Positions 25,122-33,880 of a stretch of 48,419 nt of DNA are shown piece by piece. Both the position numbers and the translations under genes were made by a program. Position 1 is the first letter of the stretch. Every line of letters starts with the position of its first letter. Under the pieces are notes generated by a model, which made no database searches, was not told the origin of the DNA, and saw only the letters and a list, made by a program, of their open reading frames with translations. Origin of the DNA: Azospirillum rugosum (lineage in GTDB: Bacteria > Pseudomonadota > Alphaproteobacteria > Azospirillales > Azospirillaceae); assembly GCF_017876155.1 (NCBI RefSeq), contig NZ_JAGINP010000038.1, positions 1 through 48,419 on the forward strand, in the 5' to 3' direction.

Positions 25122-25595
25122 ATGAAGATCGACCTCAACACGCTCACCGCCCGCCTCGACGAGTGGGCCCGCGCGCGCTACTTCGACGACATCAGCGCGC
25201 ACGGGGCCGGCTGGTCGCGCTGGCTGCAGACGGACTTCGCCGCCTGGATGCGCGACCGCTTCCCGAAGGCGGACATCCAGCGCGACGTCCGCGTGCTGGC
25301 CGACGAGGGTCCCGGCATCGACCTGCTGCTGAACGCCCAGTCCCCCGCCGCCGAGCGGATCGCCGTCTTCGTCCTGTGCCAGACCGCGGAGGATTCCAAC
25401 TTCCTGGCCAAGGCCGACGAGGCGATCAACCGGCTGTCGAAGATCGCCACGGCCGCGGAGCACCGCGGCTGCTCCATCCACCTGCTGGCCGGCGTGATCA
25501 CCGAGGTGCCGAGCGAGGGCCTGCGCCAGCGCGGCTTCGCGGGCATCCACAACGGCAACGGCATGCACCTGTACATGAAGCAGGTGAACGCCTGA
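25122..25595 (+). CDS. Hypothetical 157-residue protein
   Basis: This is a soluble alpha/beta protein: a helix with DEWARARYFDDISAHGAGWS, then RFPKADIQRDVRVLADEGPG, IDLLLNAQ, a hydrophobic strand RIAVFVLCQTAEDS, and a helix EAINRLSKIATAAEHRGCSI. The order helix-D-strand-strand recalls a PD-(D/E)XK-like core in which the catalytic E-x-K is absent (FVL). That resemblance is weak. I do not recognise the family. AAAGGA precedes the ATG at 25122. The 162 bases upstream are GC-rich spacer. Confidence 0.55.
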   Translation: MKIDLNTLTARLDEWARARYFDDISAHGAGWSRWLQTDFAAWMRDRFPKADIQRDVRVLADEGPGIDLLLNAQSPAAERIAVFVLCQTAEDSNFLAKADEAINRLSKIATAAEHRGCSIHLLAGVITEVPSEGLRQRGFAGIHNGNGMHLYMKQVNA

Positions 25596-25688
25596 TCCGC
25601 CGCGGGCCGGGCGTCGCTCCCGGCCCGCGCGCGATCCCCTCCGGCGGACCCATCGCCGGACCCCATCGCCGGACAGCTAGGAACGGAC

Positions 25689-26825
25689 ATGGCCCGCGAT
25701 TTCGGACGCACCAACACTTATCCGTCTGCCCCCCAAGCGTCTGCCGACGACGCTTCGGCGGACACGGCCGACTTGGCGCCGCCGATCATGCGGTCCCAGC
25801 TGCTGGACGAATGCGACGCGATGGTTCAGTACGCGCTGGGATCCGGCATGGCGCTGCCGCCGGACCTCCACGCCGGCCTCGCCCTTCTGGACGCCGTGCG
25901 CAGCGGGGCCATGGACACGCTGTCGTCCGCCGAGGTGGTGGAACTGGCGGTGCTGCACGGCCAACTGGCCCAGCTGGTGGCGCCGGCCAAGCCGCACACG
26001 CTGTACCTGATGCAGACCGACCCGGCGCGCGATTCCTGGGTCTCCATCCTCGGCCCGCTGCCCAACATCCGGCGCCTGATGCTGGGGGCGGTGGTGTTCG
26101 TGGCGATGTTCATCGGCACCAGCCTGTCCCCGAACCTGAACAAGGAGACCATCGCGGGCAGCATCTATTCCCTGAGCGGCACCGTGCTGATGGTGAACCT
26201 CGCCTTCATCATCGCGGCGGCCGGCATCGGGTCCTGCTTCCACGTGCTGTTCGCCGCCCACAAGTTCGTCAGCGAGGGGACCTACGAGCCGAAATACGAG
26301 TCCACCTACTGGATGCGCATCGCCATGGGCGTGATGTCCGGGCTGATCCTGGCGGAGATGGTCGGCATCGACTTCCAGGACGGCAAGACCATGGGCAAGC
26401 CGATCCTGGCGCTGCTCGGCGGCTTTTCCGCGACGCTGCTCCACCGCATCCTGAACCAACTGGTCACCAAGGTGGAATCGATGTTCCCGACCGACGGCGG
26501 AGCCCAGGCGAAGTCGTTCGACGGCCCGTCCGGTGGTGGCGTCGGCGGCGACCGGCCCGCTTCGCTGCCGCCGCCGGCCGAGTTCCAGGCGCCCGCCGCC
26601 GAATCCGCGCCGCCTGCGCTGCCCCCGCCCTCCGCGCCGCCGCCGGCTCCCACGCCCGCACCGGCACCGCCCGCATCGGCACCGCCCGCATCGGCACAGG
26701 AGGAGTCGGACGCTCCGCCCCCGGCCTCCTCGTCCGCTCCTCCGCCGGCCCCGACGGAAGACCGGCCGGCGGACGGGAAACCGGCCGACGCGAAGGAGCA
26801 AAGCGGGTCCTGGCTGCGGCCCTGA
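25689..26825 (+). CDS. Polytopic membrane protein with proline-rich tail
   Basis: This 378-residue protein has a cytoplasmic-looking N-terminal helical domain (residues about 33-120). Four membrane helices follow, near 129-147, 160-190, 208-226 and 235-253, and then a low-complexity Pro/Ala tail (about 295-365) with repeats such as PAPTPAPAPPASAPPASA. The loop between helices 2 and 3 (HKFVSEGTYEPKYESTYWMR) is charged. I do not recognise the family. With both ends cytoplasmic, the tail could bind the DUF2589-like or proline-linker proteins of the same run. Confidence 0.65.
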   Translation: MARDFGRTNTYPSAPQASADDASADTADLAPPIMRSQLLDECDAMVQYALGSGMALPPDLHAGLALLDAVRSGAMDTLSSAEVVELAVLHGQLAQLVAPAKPHTLYLMQTDPARDSWVSILGPLPNIRRLMLGAVVFVAMFIGTSLSPNLNKETIAGSIYSLSGTVLMVNLAFIIAAAGIGSCFHVLFAAHKFVSEGTYEPKYESTYWMRIAMGVMSGLILAEMVGIDFQDGKTMGKPILALLGGFSATLLHRILNQLVTKVESMFPTDGGAQAKSFDGPSGGGVGGDRPASLPPPAEFQAPAAESAPPALPPPSAPPPAPTPAPAPPASAPPASAQEESDAPPPASSSAPPPAPTEDRPADGKPADAKEQSGSWLRP

Positions 26826-26913
26826 TCGAACCCACGCCCGACACCACCGGCGGCGCGCCCCACGGCGCAGGCCCACTGCGCGGGACGCCGCCGCCGAAAC
26901 ACCGGAGAGTTCC

Positions 26914-27789
26914 ATGAAGCCCACCCCGCCCGTCGACATCACTCACAACTACGACGAGTATTACAGGACCGGACTGTACAAGCACCGCTACCCCACGCCC
27001 AACGAGGAGGTCTTCGCCCTGGTCGTCCGGTCGGTCGAGGAGGTCGGCAACCGCGTCCTGGATTTCGGCTGCGGCAACGGGCGCTACGCGGCCCCCCTGC
27101 TGGACCACACCGACGCGCGGGTCATCGGCTACGACATCAGCCGCGTGGCGCTGGACGATCTGGGCGCCCGCTGCCGGGAGTACCGCGACAACGGCCGCCT
27201 CGTCCTGATCGACGGCGACCTGGACAACTTCACCCGCGAGGCCGAGCCGCAGGCGCCCTTCGACCTGGCCCTGCTGATGTTCGGCGTGCTGGGCCATGTG
27301 CCGACGCGCGCGGGCCGGCTTGAGACGCTGCGCCGGGTGGCGTCGCTGCTGCGGCCGGGCGGGCGCCTGATCGCCTCCGTCCCCAACGCGCGGCGCCGCT
27401 TCCACGCGGAGCAGGCAGCCAGCCGCGAGCGGATCGAGCGCGGCGAGCTGGAGCCGGGCGACATCACCTACACCCGCCAGGCTGAAGACCAGGAAATCAC
27501 CCTCTACTACCACCTCTACACCCCGGAAAGCTTCGTCGAGGAGCTGGAGGAGGCCGGCTTCCTCGTGACGGCGCTGGAGGCGGAAAGCGTGCTGCCGGAA
27601 AGCGGGGTCGTGTCGTCCCTGCTGCTCCGGGGCATCGACCGGCTGCTCGGCGCGGTCCTGCCGGTGCGCTTCGCCTACGGCTTCCTGGCGGTGGCCGAGC
27701 GCGACGCGGCGGTCGCGCCCGAACGGGCCCCGCACGATTCCGGCCAGCCCGTCACGACCCCCAGCCCCGTCCCGGCGGAGGCGGGCTGA
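26914..27789 (+). CDS. Class I SAM-dependent methyltransferase
   Basis: This 291-residue methyltransferase has the SAM-binding motif I VLDFGCGNGRYAAPL (about residues 48-62), an acidic residue after strand 2 (VIGYDIS), LIDGDLDNF, and a post-motif LLRPGGRLIASVPN. Extra residues before the C-terminus (GVVSSLLLRGIDRLL) add a hydrophobic helix. GGAGAG precedes the ATG at 26914. The gene is 4 bases upstream of the binding-protein/permease fusion, so they are coupled. Substrate unknown. Small molecule, tRNA wobble (the fold resembles ALKBH8/TRM9-like enzymes) or an envelope component are all possible. Confidence 0.82.
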   Translation: MKPTPPVDITHNYDEYYRTGLYKHRYPTPNEEVFALVVRSVEEVGNRVLDFGCGNGRYAAPLLDHTDARVIGYDISRVALDDLGARCREYRDNGRLVLIDGDLDNFTREAEPQAPFDLALLMFGVLGHVPTRAGRLETLRRVASLLRPGGRLIASVPNARRRFHAEQAASRERIERGELEPGDITYTRQAEDQEITLYYHLYTPESFVEELEEAGFLVTALEAESVLPESGVVSSLLLRGIDRLLGAVLPVRFAYGFLAVAERDAAVAPERAPHDSGQPVTTPSPVPAEAG

Positions 27790-27793
27790 CGCC

Positions 27794-29404
27794 ATGGGCT
27801 TACGATCGATCGCGGCCCTTTTCCTGATCCTTCTGTGCGGCCTCTCCAGCGGGGAGGCCGCCGCCGACCGTCTGGACCTGATCCGCAAGCGCGGCACGCT
27901 GATCGTCGGCGTGAAGGGGGATTACCCGCCCTTCGGCATGCTGGACATCGACGGCGGGCTCGTCGGCTTCGAGCCGGACCTCGCCTGGGAGATCGCGAAG
28001 GCGCTGGACGTCCAACTCCAGCTCGTCGGCGTGACCAGCGCCAACCGCTTGCAGAAGCTGGAAGAGGGCAGCGTCGATCTGATCATCGCCACGCTGGGCG
28101 ACACGGCGCAGCGGCGCCGGATCGCCACCATCATCGAGCCGAACTACTACGCCAGCGGCGTCAACCTGCTGATGCCCCACGGCAAGCCGGTTTCGGACTG
28201 GACCGACCTGCGCGGCCAGAAGATCTGCGCCACCCAGGGGGCGCTGTTCAACCGCCCCATGGCGCAGCGCTACCTGCTCGACCTCCAGCTGTTCAACGGC
28301 ACGCGGGACGCCAAGCTGGCCCTGCGGGACGGGCGCTGCGTCGGCTGGCTGTACGACGACACGGCCATCGCCGGCGACCTGACCCGCCAGGAATGGGCGG
28401 GCTACGGCATGCCCCTGCCCTCCTCCATGGTGTCTCCCTGGGGCATGGCGATCGCGCTGGACGCGCGCGGGACGGCCTTCGAGCGGGCGCTGTCGGACAT
28501 CGTCGCGGGCTGGCACCGCTCCGGCCTGCTGATGGAGATCGAGCGCCGCTGGAACCTGAAGCCGTCCGCCTTCCTGTTCGACGCGCACGAGCTGTGGCGC
28601 CGCCGGACCCCCGGCGGGAAGCTGCTCTGCGCGCGGCAGCCCGACGGCGAGTGGCCGGCGGAGTGCCGCAACAAGGCGATCCTCACCTCGACGGACGTCG
28701 GCGGCCTGCAGCGCATCGGCCTGCTGGTGAAGGAGCAGACCGGCCTCAACGTCACGATCGCCTACGACGACTACGACCGCAGCCACTTCCTGCACGGCCT
28801 GCTGGTCACGCTGGAGCTGGTCGCCCTGTGCCTGGCCGGCAGCCTGCTGGTCGGCGTCGCCGGCGCGGTCGCCATCGACGCCCGCGTCCCGCTGCTCAGC
28901 CGCGCGGTCAAGGGGCTGGCGACCGTCGCCCGGATGACGCCGCCGCTTTTGCAGATCTACGTGGTGTTCTTCGGCATCGGCGGCGTGGTGGTCCAGACTT
29001 ACGGCTGGACCTTCGACGGGATGGCGGTCACCGCGCTGTGCCTGTCGCTGTACGCCGGTGCCGCCAACATCTTCGCCTTCCTGGAGGCCGCCGCCCATCT
29101 GCGAGAGGGCGATGCGGCCTTCCGCCTGCGCCCGTCCTCGCTGCGGTCATCGCTGCCGGCGGCGGTTCGCGTCGCCTACGGGCCGCTGGTCGCCACGCTG
29201 GTCAACGTGGTCAAGGCCACCGGCATGGCCAGCGCCATCGGCGTGCCGGAGCTGATCTCCGCCTCCACCGCCATCGTGGCCGACCAGGGCAACGCCGACG
29301 TCATGATGAACGTCCTGATGGTGACCTATTTCCTGATCGTGCTGCTGGTCGTGCGCCTGTTCGGCATGCTGGAACGCAGGATGGTGCGCCATGGAACCGC
29401 TTGA
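27794..29404 (+). CDS. Solute-binding protein fused to ABC-type permease, with eroded EAA loop
   Basis: This 536-residue protein has a signal peptide (residues 1-24). A family 3 amino-acid binding domain (about 25-255) follows, with TLIVGVKGDYPPFGMLD, LVGFEPDLAWEIAKAL, and an arginine-rich TLGDTAQRRRIATI. A cysteine-containing linker (256-330) leads into a HisM-like membrane domain (about 335-528) with GMASAIGVPELISAS. The EAA coupling loop near 431-439 reads EAAAHLREGD, lacking the normally spaced Gly and the I-x-LP part. Fusions of this kind are common in Gram-positive GlnPQ importers but unusual in this lineage. It overlaps the next permease gene by 14 bases. No ATPase gene is near. Confidence 0.82.
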   Translation: MGLRSIAALFLILLCGLSSGEAAADRLDLIRKRGTLIVGVKGDYPPFGMLDIDGGLVGFEPDLAWEIAKALDVQLQLVGVTSANRLQKLEEGSVDLIIATLGDTAQRRRIATIIEPNYYASGVNLLMPHGKPVSDWTDLRGQKICATQGALFNRPMAQRYLLDLQLFNGTRDAKLALRDGRCVGWLYDDTAIAGDLTRQEWAGYGMPLPSSMVSPWGMAIALDARGTAFERALSDIVAGWHRSGLLMEIERRWNLKPSAFLFDAHELWRRRTPGGKLLCARQPDGEWPAECRNKAILTSTDVGGLQRIGLLVKEQTGLNVTIAYDDYDRSHFLHGLLVTLELVALCLAGSLLVGVAGAVAIDARVPLLSRAVKGLATVARMTPPLLQIYVVFFGIGGVVVQTYGWTFDGMAVTALCLSLYAGAANIFAFLEAAAHLREGDAAFRLRPSSLRSSLPAAVRVAYGPLVATLVNVVKATGMASAIGVPELISASTAIVADQGNADVMMNVLMVTYFLIVLLVVRLFGMLERRMVRHGTA

Positions 29405-30074
29405 GACCGCGCGGGCGCTGGTCGCCTGGACGCCCTTCCTGGCCGGCGGCTTCGTCTGGAACATCGTGATTTCCCTGACGGCGATGGCGATCGGCACGGC
29501 GCTGGGATCGGTGCTGGCCGTGATGCGCACGGCGGCGCGCCCGGTGCTGGTGCGGGCCAGCCTGGCCCTGACCGCCTTCACCCGCAACGTGCCGACCTTC
29601 GTGGTGCTGTTCTACCTGGCCTTCGTCATCCCGGTGGAGTTCGAGATCGATAACATCGTCTACCCCTTCCCGGCCTGGGTGAAGGCCTCCATCGCGCTGG
29701 CCATCGCCGTGGTCGGCTTCGTGTCGGACAACCTGTCCACCGCCATCCGCGCGTGGCGCGGCGGCAACCGGGGGGCGGCGCTTCTCTTCATCCCCGGCTG
29801 GACCTCCTACTTCGTCATCATCGTGATGGCGTCGTCCACCGCGTCGGTCATCGGCGTCGGCGAGATCGTGTCCCGCTGCAACACGGTGATCGGGGCGACC
29901 GGCCGCAACGGCCTGATGCTATGGGTCTACCTGTACGCGATGACCTGGTTCTTCCTGTTCTGCTTCCCCCTGAACCTGCTGATGGCGCGCGCCCGGCGGC
30001 GGCTCCAGACGCGGATCGCCTCCCCGGTGAAGGCCACCGACGTCGCGGCGGCCAAGGCCACGGACACCGACTGA
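29391..30074 (+). CDS. Amino-acid ABC-type permease lacking the EAA coupling helix
   Basis: This 227-residue membrane protein is of the HisM/HisQ/GltJ type: opening FVWNIVISLTAMAIGTALGS, FTRNVPTFVVLFYLAFVIPV, and the conserved SSTASVIGVGEIVSRCN. Where the family has the EAA---G------ I-LP loop that docks the ATPase, this protein shows WRGGNRGAALLFIPGWTS, leaving only GNRGAA and then the next helix. About 15-20 residues are missing. Together with the absence of any ATPase gene this suggests it no longer works as a normal ABC importer. It is 13 bases upstream of the channel gene. Confidence 0.82.
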   Translation: MEPLETARALVAWTPFLAGGFVWNIVISLTAMAIGTALGSVLAVMRTAARPVLVRASLALTAFTRNVPTFVVLFYLAFVIPVEFEIDNIVYPFPAWVKASIALAIAVVGFVSDNLSTAIRAWRGGNRGAALLFIPGWTSYFVIIVMASSTASVIGVGEIVSRCNTVIGATGRNGLMLWVYLYAMTWFFLFCFPLNLLMARARRRLQTRIASPVKATDVAAAKATDTD

Positions 30075-30087
30075 AAGACCCGACGTC

Positions 30088-33033
30088 ATGAAGGCGAAGA
30101 AAAATGCACGCTCCCTGAACCCGACCACGGCGGTTATCGCCCTGCTCATCGCCGCCCTGGCGTGGAGCTGGTTCGGGGCGGAGGCGATGCCCCCCGGGGT
30201 GGCCGGGCTGCTGGACGCGGTCGGGCTGGGCAAGGGAAGCGGCCGGAAGGCCATCACGCTGGCCGTGGTGACCGACCACCCCCAGCCCGGCGGCACCGGG
30301 GCCACCATGGTCAACGGCGTGCGGCTGCTGGTGGAGGACGTGAACCGCGCGGGCGGCATCGACGGCCGGCCCCTGCGGCTGGAGGTGTTCGACGACGGCG
30401 GCGAGGTGGAGACGAGCAAGGCCGCCGCCGCCAAGCTGGTGCGCGACAGCGACGCCGTCGCGGTGATCGGCCACCGGCTGAGCGCCGCGACCAAGGCGGC
30501 CGGCCCCGTCTACGCCGCGCACGGCATCGCCGCGGTCTCCCCCGCCTCGACCTCCACCGACGTGACGGAGGGGAACGAGTGGCTGTTCCGGACCGTCTTC
30601 AACAACGAGTTCCTGGGCCGCTTCCTCACCCAGTACATCCACGCGGTGTTCAAGCCCGGCGAGTTGCTGATCGCCGCCGGCCACCACAGCTACGCCCGCC
30701 AGCTGATCGCGCTGATCCAGTCGGAAGCCAAGGGGCTGACCATGGGCGTGGCCGACCCGGAGTTCGTGGAGGCCGGCAACGGGCCGGAGACGCGCGCCGC
30801 CATCGGCCGCCTGATCGAGCGGCTGCGCCACACCACGGGGCCGCGGGTCCTGTTCATGGCGCTCTACCCGGAGGAGGCGGTGCCCGTCGTCCAGGCGGTG
30901 CGCGACGCCGGGCTGGAGGACGTGACGCTGATCGGGCCGGACTCGCTGGACCGCATCGACTTCCCCCGCCTGTTCCAGTCCTTGCCCAGCGAGCGCCGCA
31001 CCCCCGGATTCTACTCCAACGGCATCACCATCGCGTCCTCCGTGGTCTACGACACGGCGGGGCGCGCCGCGGGCTTCTTCCGGGAGCAGTACGGGCGCCG
31101 CTTCGGCCAGTCGCCGGACTGGCGCGCCGCGCTCGCCTACGACGCCGGCCGCGCGGTGGTGGAGGCGATCCGGCAGAGCGGCGGGGCGGCAAACGTTCCC
31201 CCCGCCACGCTCCGCCGCAACATCCGCAACGGGCTTGACGCGATGAACAGCGTGGAGACGGCGGTGGAGGGTATCGCCGGCCCCGTCTTCTTCGACGACC
31301 GCGGCAACGCCAGCCGCCCGGCGGCCATCGCCCGCTACCAGAACGGCGAGCTGGTCTCCGACTTCGCGCAGTTCCAGACCCTGCGCAAGCTGCCGCATGG
31401 CGCGCGGCTGCCGGACATGGTCAAGGCGGGCCAGGTCATCAACGTCGGCGACCGTCTGTTCGAACGGACCCAGGTGGCCTTTTCCGGGCTTCTGCTGCAC
31501 GACGTGGCGAAGGTGGACCTCGGCGCCTTCACGGCGGAGTTGACCGGCGAGGTCTGGTTCCGCTTCGCCCGCCCCGACCGGGATCCGGCCCGTGACCCGG
31601 CGACCACCGAGCCGTCCGACATCGTCTTCCTGAACGCCGTCGGCCCCGTCACGCAGGAGGTCCAGGCCGAGGAGACGACCGAGTCCGGCATCGTCTACCG
31701 CCGCGTGCGCTTTTCCGGGACCTTCCGCATCGACTTCGTGCCGGGCATGCGCTCCTACCGCCACCCCACCATCGGGGTGGAGTTCCGCCACCGTCTGCTG
31801 CCGTCCAACCGGCTGCTCTACGTCGCCGACCTCGCCGGCATGGGCATGACCGACGGCGCCGGCTACACGCAGTCGCTGCGCGAGCTTGCCCCGGCGCTGG
31901 AGGCGCAGGGCTGGCAGGTGCGGGAGGCGACCGTATTCCAGGGCGTGGCCTCGGTGTCCACGCTGGGCGACCCGCGCCACATCAGCCAGGACAAGGGCGT
32001 GGCGTCCTATTCCACCTTCGCCGCTGTGGTCCGGCTGGACGAGATCGCCAGCCAGTCGCTGGTCAACGTCCTACCGCAGCAGCACGGCCTGATCCTGGCC
32101 GGCGGGCTGGGGATGCTGCTGGTGGCCGGCGTCGCCAACCGGTCCATCCGCGCCCCGCGCGCGCGGCTGACCCTGTTGGCGGTGGAGATAGCGACCGCCG
32201 CCGTCGTCCTGTCGGTCGCCCGCGCCTACAGCATCGAGAGCCTGCAGGAACGCCTGCCCTTCGTCTATCTCGACAACATCGAGCGCGGGTTCCAGGCCGC
32301 CTGGTGGCTGCTGGGCGCTTATGGCCTGGACGTCGCCATCAAGCGCTTCCTGTGGGAACCGCTGGAGCGGCGGACGGAGCGACGAGTGCCGGCGATCCTG
32401 CGCCATTCGGTCTCGTCGGTGATCCTGCTGCTGTGCCTGTTCGGGATCATCGCCTTCGTCTTCAACCAGCCGCTGACCAGCCTGCTGGCGACCTCGGGTC
32501 TGATCACCCTGATCATCGGCATGGCGATCCAGACGAACCTGTCCAACATCTTCGCCGGCATCGTGCTGAGCCTGGAGCGGCCCTTCTCGCTCGGCGACAC
32601 CATCAAGTTCGGCGACCAGGATCCGGCCCGCGTCGCCGACATGTCCTGGCGGACCACGCGGCTGGAGGACGGGTTCGGCTACGTCCGCTGCATCCCCAAC
32701 AGCAAGGTCGCGGAGACGGTGCTGGTGAACTACTCCCGCCGCTCCCCGCTTGGCGACGTGCAGCACGTGACGCTGCCGCCCGACGTCGCGCCGGAACGCG
32801 CGGTCGCCGTGCTGCGCGGCGCGCTGGCCCAGTGCCGCTCCATCCTCCAGGACCGCAGCGCGGACGTGGCCTTCATGGGCATCCACACGGTGGACCGCAA
32901 CGCCGTGGGCCGCTACGCCCTGACCTACACCCCGGCTCCCGGCGCCACCCGCTGGACCGCCGCCGAGGAGGTGTCAGCCCGCGTCCAAGACCGCCTGTCG
33001 GCGGAGGGTTTGCCGTTGGTCGAGGGGCGGTGA
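30088..33033 (+). CDS. Chimeric channel: type-1 periplasmic binding domain + Cys-loop-receptor-like domain + MscS pore
   Basis: This 981-residue protein has an N-terminal signal anchor at about 13-29. A LivJ-like type-1 binding domain spans about 55-425 (AITLAVVTDHPQPGG, then NGVRLLVEDVNRAGGIDGRP and IAAVSPASTSTDVT). A second beta domain spans about 462-658 and resembles the Cys-loop receptor ligand-binding domain: VDLGAFTAELTGEVWFRF, DIVFLNAVG, YRHPTIGVEFRHR, and a final strand AAVVRLDEIA followed by VNVLPQ directly before the first membrane helix. Membrane helices lie near 665-682, 692-712, 731-752 and 770-793. The MscS pore helix and beta domain are GLITLIIGMAIQTNLSNIFA and LERPFSLGDTIKFG. 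Five segments take the chain from periplasm to cytoplasm, as MscS requires. It is cotranscribed with the binding-protein/permease genes. The role inferred is a ligand-gated ion or solute channel. Confidence 0.85.
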   Translation: MKAKKNARSLNPTTAVIALLIAALAWSWFGAEAMPPGVAGLLDAVGLGKGSGRKAITLAVVTDHPQPGGTGATMVNGVRLLVEDVNRAGGIDGRPLRLEVFDDGGEVETSKAAAAKLVRDSDAVAVIGHRLSAATKAAGPVYAAHGIAAVSPASTSTDVTEGNEWLFRTVFNNEFLGRFLTQYIHAVFKPGELLIAAGHHSYARQLIALIQSEAKGLTMGVADPEFVEAGNGPETRAAIGRLIERLRHTTGPRVLFMALYPEEAVPVVQAVRDAGLEDVTLIGPDSLDRIDFPRLFQSLPSERRTPGFYSNGITIASSVVYDTAGRAAGFFREQYGRRFGQSPDWRAALAYDAGRAVVEAIRQSGGAANVPPATLRRNIRNGLDAMNSVETAVEGIAGPVFFDDRGNASRPAAIARYQNGELVSDFAQFQTLRKLPHGARLPDMVKAGQVINVGDRLFERTQVAFSGLLLHDVAKVDLGAFTAELTGEVWFRFARPDRDPARDPATTEPSDIVFLNAVGPVTQEVQAEETTESGIVYRRVRFSGTFRIDFVPGMRSYRHPTIGVEFRHRLLPSNRLLYVADLAGMGMTDGAGYTQSLRELAPALEAQGWQVREATVFQGVASVSTLGDPRHISQDKGVASYSTFAAVVRLDEIASQSLVNVLPQQHGLILAGGLGMLLVAGVANRSIRAPRARLTLLAVEIATAAVVLSVARAYSIESLQERLPFVYLDNIERGFQAAWWLLGAYGLDVAIKRFLWEPLERRTERRVPAILRHSVSSVILLLCLFGIIAFVFNQPLTSLLATSGLITLIIGMAIQTNLSNIFAGIVLSLERPFSLGDTIKFGDQDPARVADMSWRTTRLEDGFGYVRCIPNSKVAETVLVNYSRRSPLGDVQHVTLPPDVAPERAVAVLRGALAQCRSILQDRSADVAFMGIHTVDRNAVGRYALTYTPAPGATRWTAAEEVSARVQDRLSAEGLPLVEGR

Positions 33034-33162
33034 GGGCCGGCGACGGAATGCGGCCTCTGGTGCAGATCGGGGGCTTGGCTTTTGCCGTCCGCGACGACAC
33101 CTCATGCCGGCAACGGCGCGGGCCCCGCCCGGTGTGAACGGCTTTGTCCTGAGGAGCATGAA

Positions 33163-33870
33163 ATGACCGATCTCTCCGCCTTCCCCATCACGGCGCGCTG
33201 GCCGGCCAAGACTCCGGATCGGTTGCAGCTCTATTCGGCGCCGACGCCGAACGGGGTGAAGGTGTCCATCATGCTGGAGGAAATCGGGCTGCCGTACGAG
33301 GCGCACTACGTCGCCATCATGAACAACGAGACCTGGACGCCGGACTTCCTGTCGCTCAACCCGAACGGCAAGATCCCGGCGATCATCGACCCGGACGGGC
33401 CGGGCGGCAAGCCGCTGGCGCTGTTCGAGTCCGGCGCCATCCTGCTGTATCTGGCTGAGAAGACCGGGAAGCTGCTGCCCGCCGACCCGGCGCGGCGGTA
33501 CGAGACGATCCAGTGGGTGTTCTTCCAGATGGGCGCCGTCGGGCCGATGTTCGGCCAGTTGGGCTTCTTCCACAAGTTCGCCGGCCGGGAGATCGAGGAC
33601 AAGCGCCCGCTGGAGCGTTACCGCGCGGAATCGCAACGCCTGCTCGGCGTGCTCGAACAGCGGCTCGACGGGCGTGACTGGATCATGGGCGACGACTACA
33701 GCATCGCCGACGTCTCGCTGCTGGGGTGGGTGCGCAACCTCGTCGGCTTCTACGGGGCCGGCGACCTCGTCGCCTTCGACAGCCTGAAGCGTGTGCCGCA
33801 GTGGCTGGAGCGGGGCTTGGCCCGGCCGGCGGTGCAGCGCGGCCTGACCATCCCCGCGTCCGGGGCATAG
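33163..33870 (+). CDS. Glutathione S-transferase, YghU/YfcG (Ure2p-like) type
   Basis: This 235-residue protein has an N-terminal thioredoxin-like domain (APTPNGVKVSIMLEEIGLPY, then NPNGKIPAI and ALFESGAILLYLAEKTG) and a helical C-terminal domain with DDYSIADVSLLGWV. The TPNGVKV start and the N-x-K form match the nu-class (YghU/YfcG) group, which has disulfide reductase activity with glutathione and usually lacks the catalytic Ser/Tyr. TGAGGAGCATGAA precedes the ATG at 33163. The 129-base gap from the channel gene suggests an independent unit. Confidence 0.88.
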   Translation: MTDLSAFPITARWPAKTPDRLQLYSAPTPNGVKVSIMLEEIGLPYEAHYVAIMNNETWTPDFLSLNPNGKIPAIIDPDGPGGKPLALFESGAILLYLAEKTGKLLPADPARRYETIQWVFFQMGAVGPMFGQLGFFHKFAGREIEDKRPLERYRAESQRLLGVLEQRLDGRDWIMGDDYSIADVSLLGWVRNLVGFYGAGDLVAFDSLKRVPQWLERGLARPAVQRGLTIPASGA

Positions 33871-33880
33871 GCGGAGGGCG

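Noticed and set aside
21209..33033. Type VI secretion or phage tail locus
   Set aside because: An endolysin-like GH19 enzyme and unknown small proteins prompted the idea, but no sheath, tube, spike, baseplate or terminase pattern was found.
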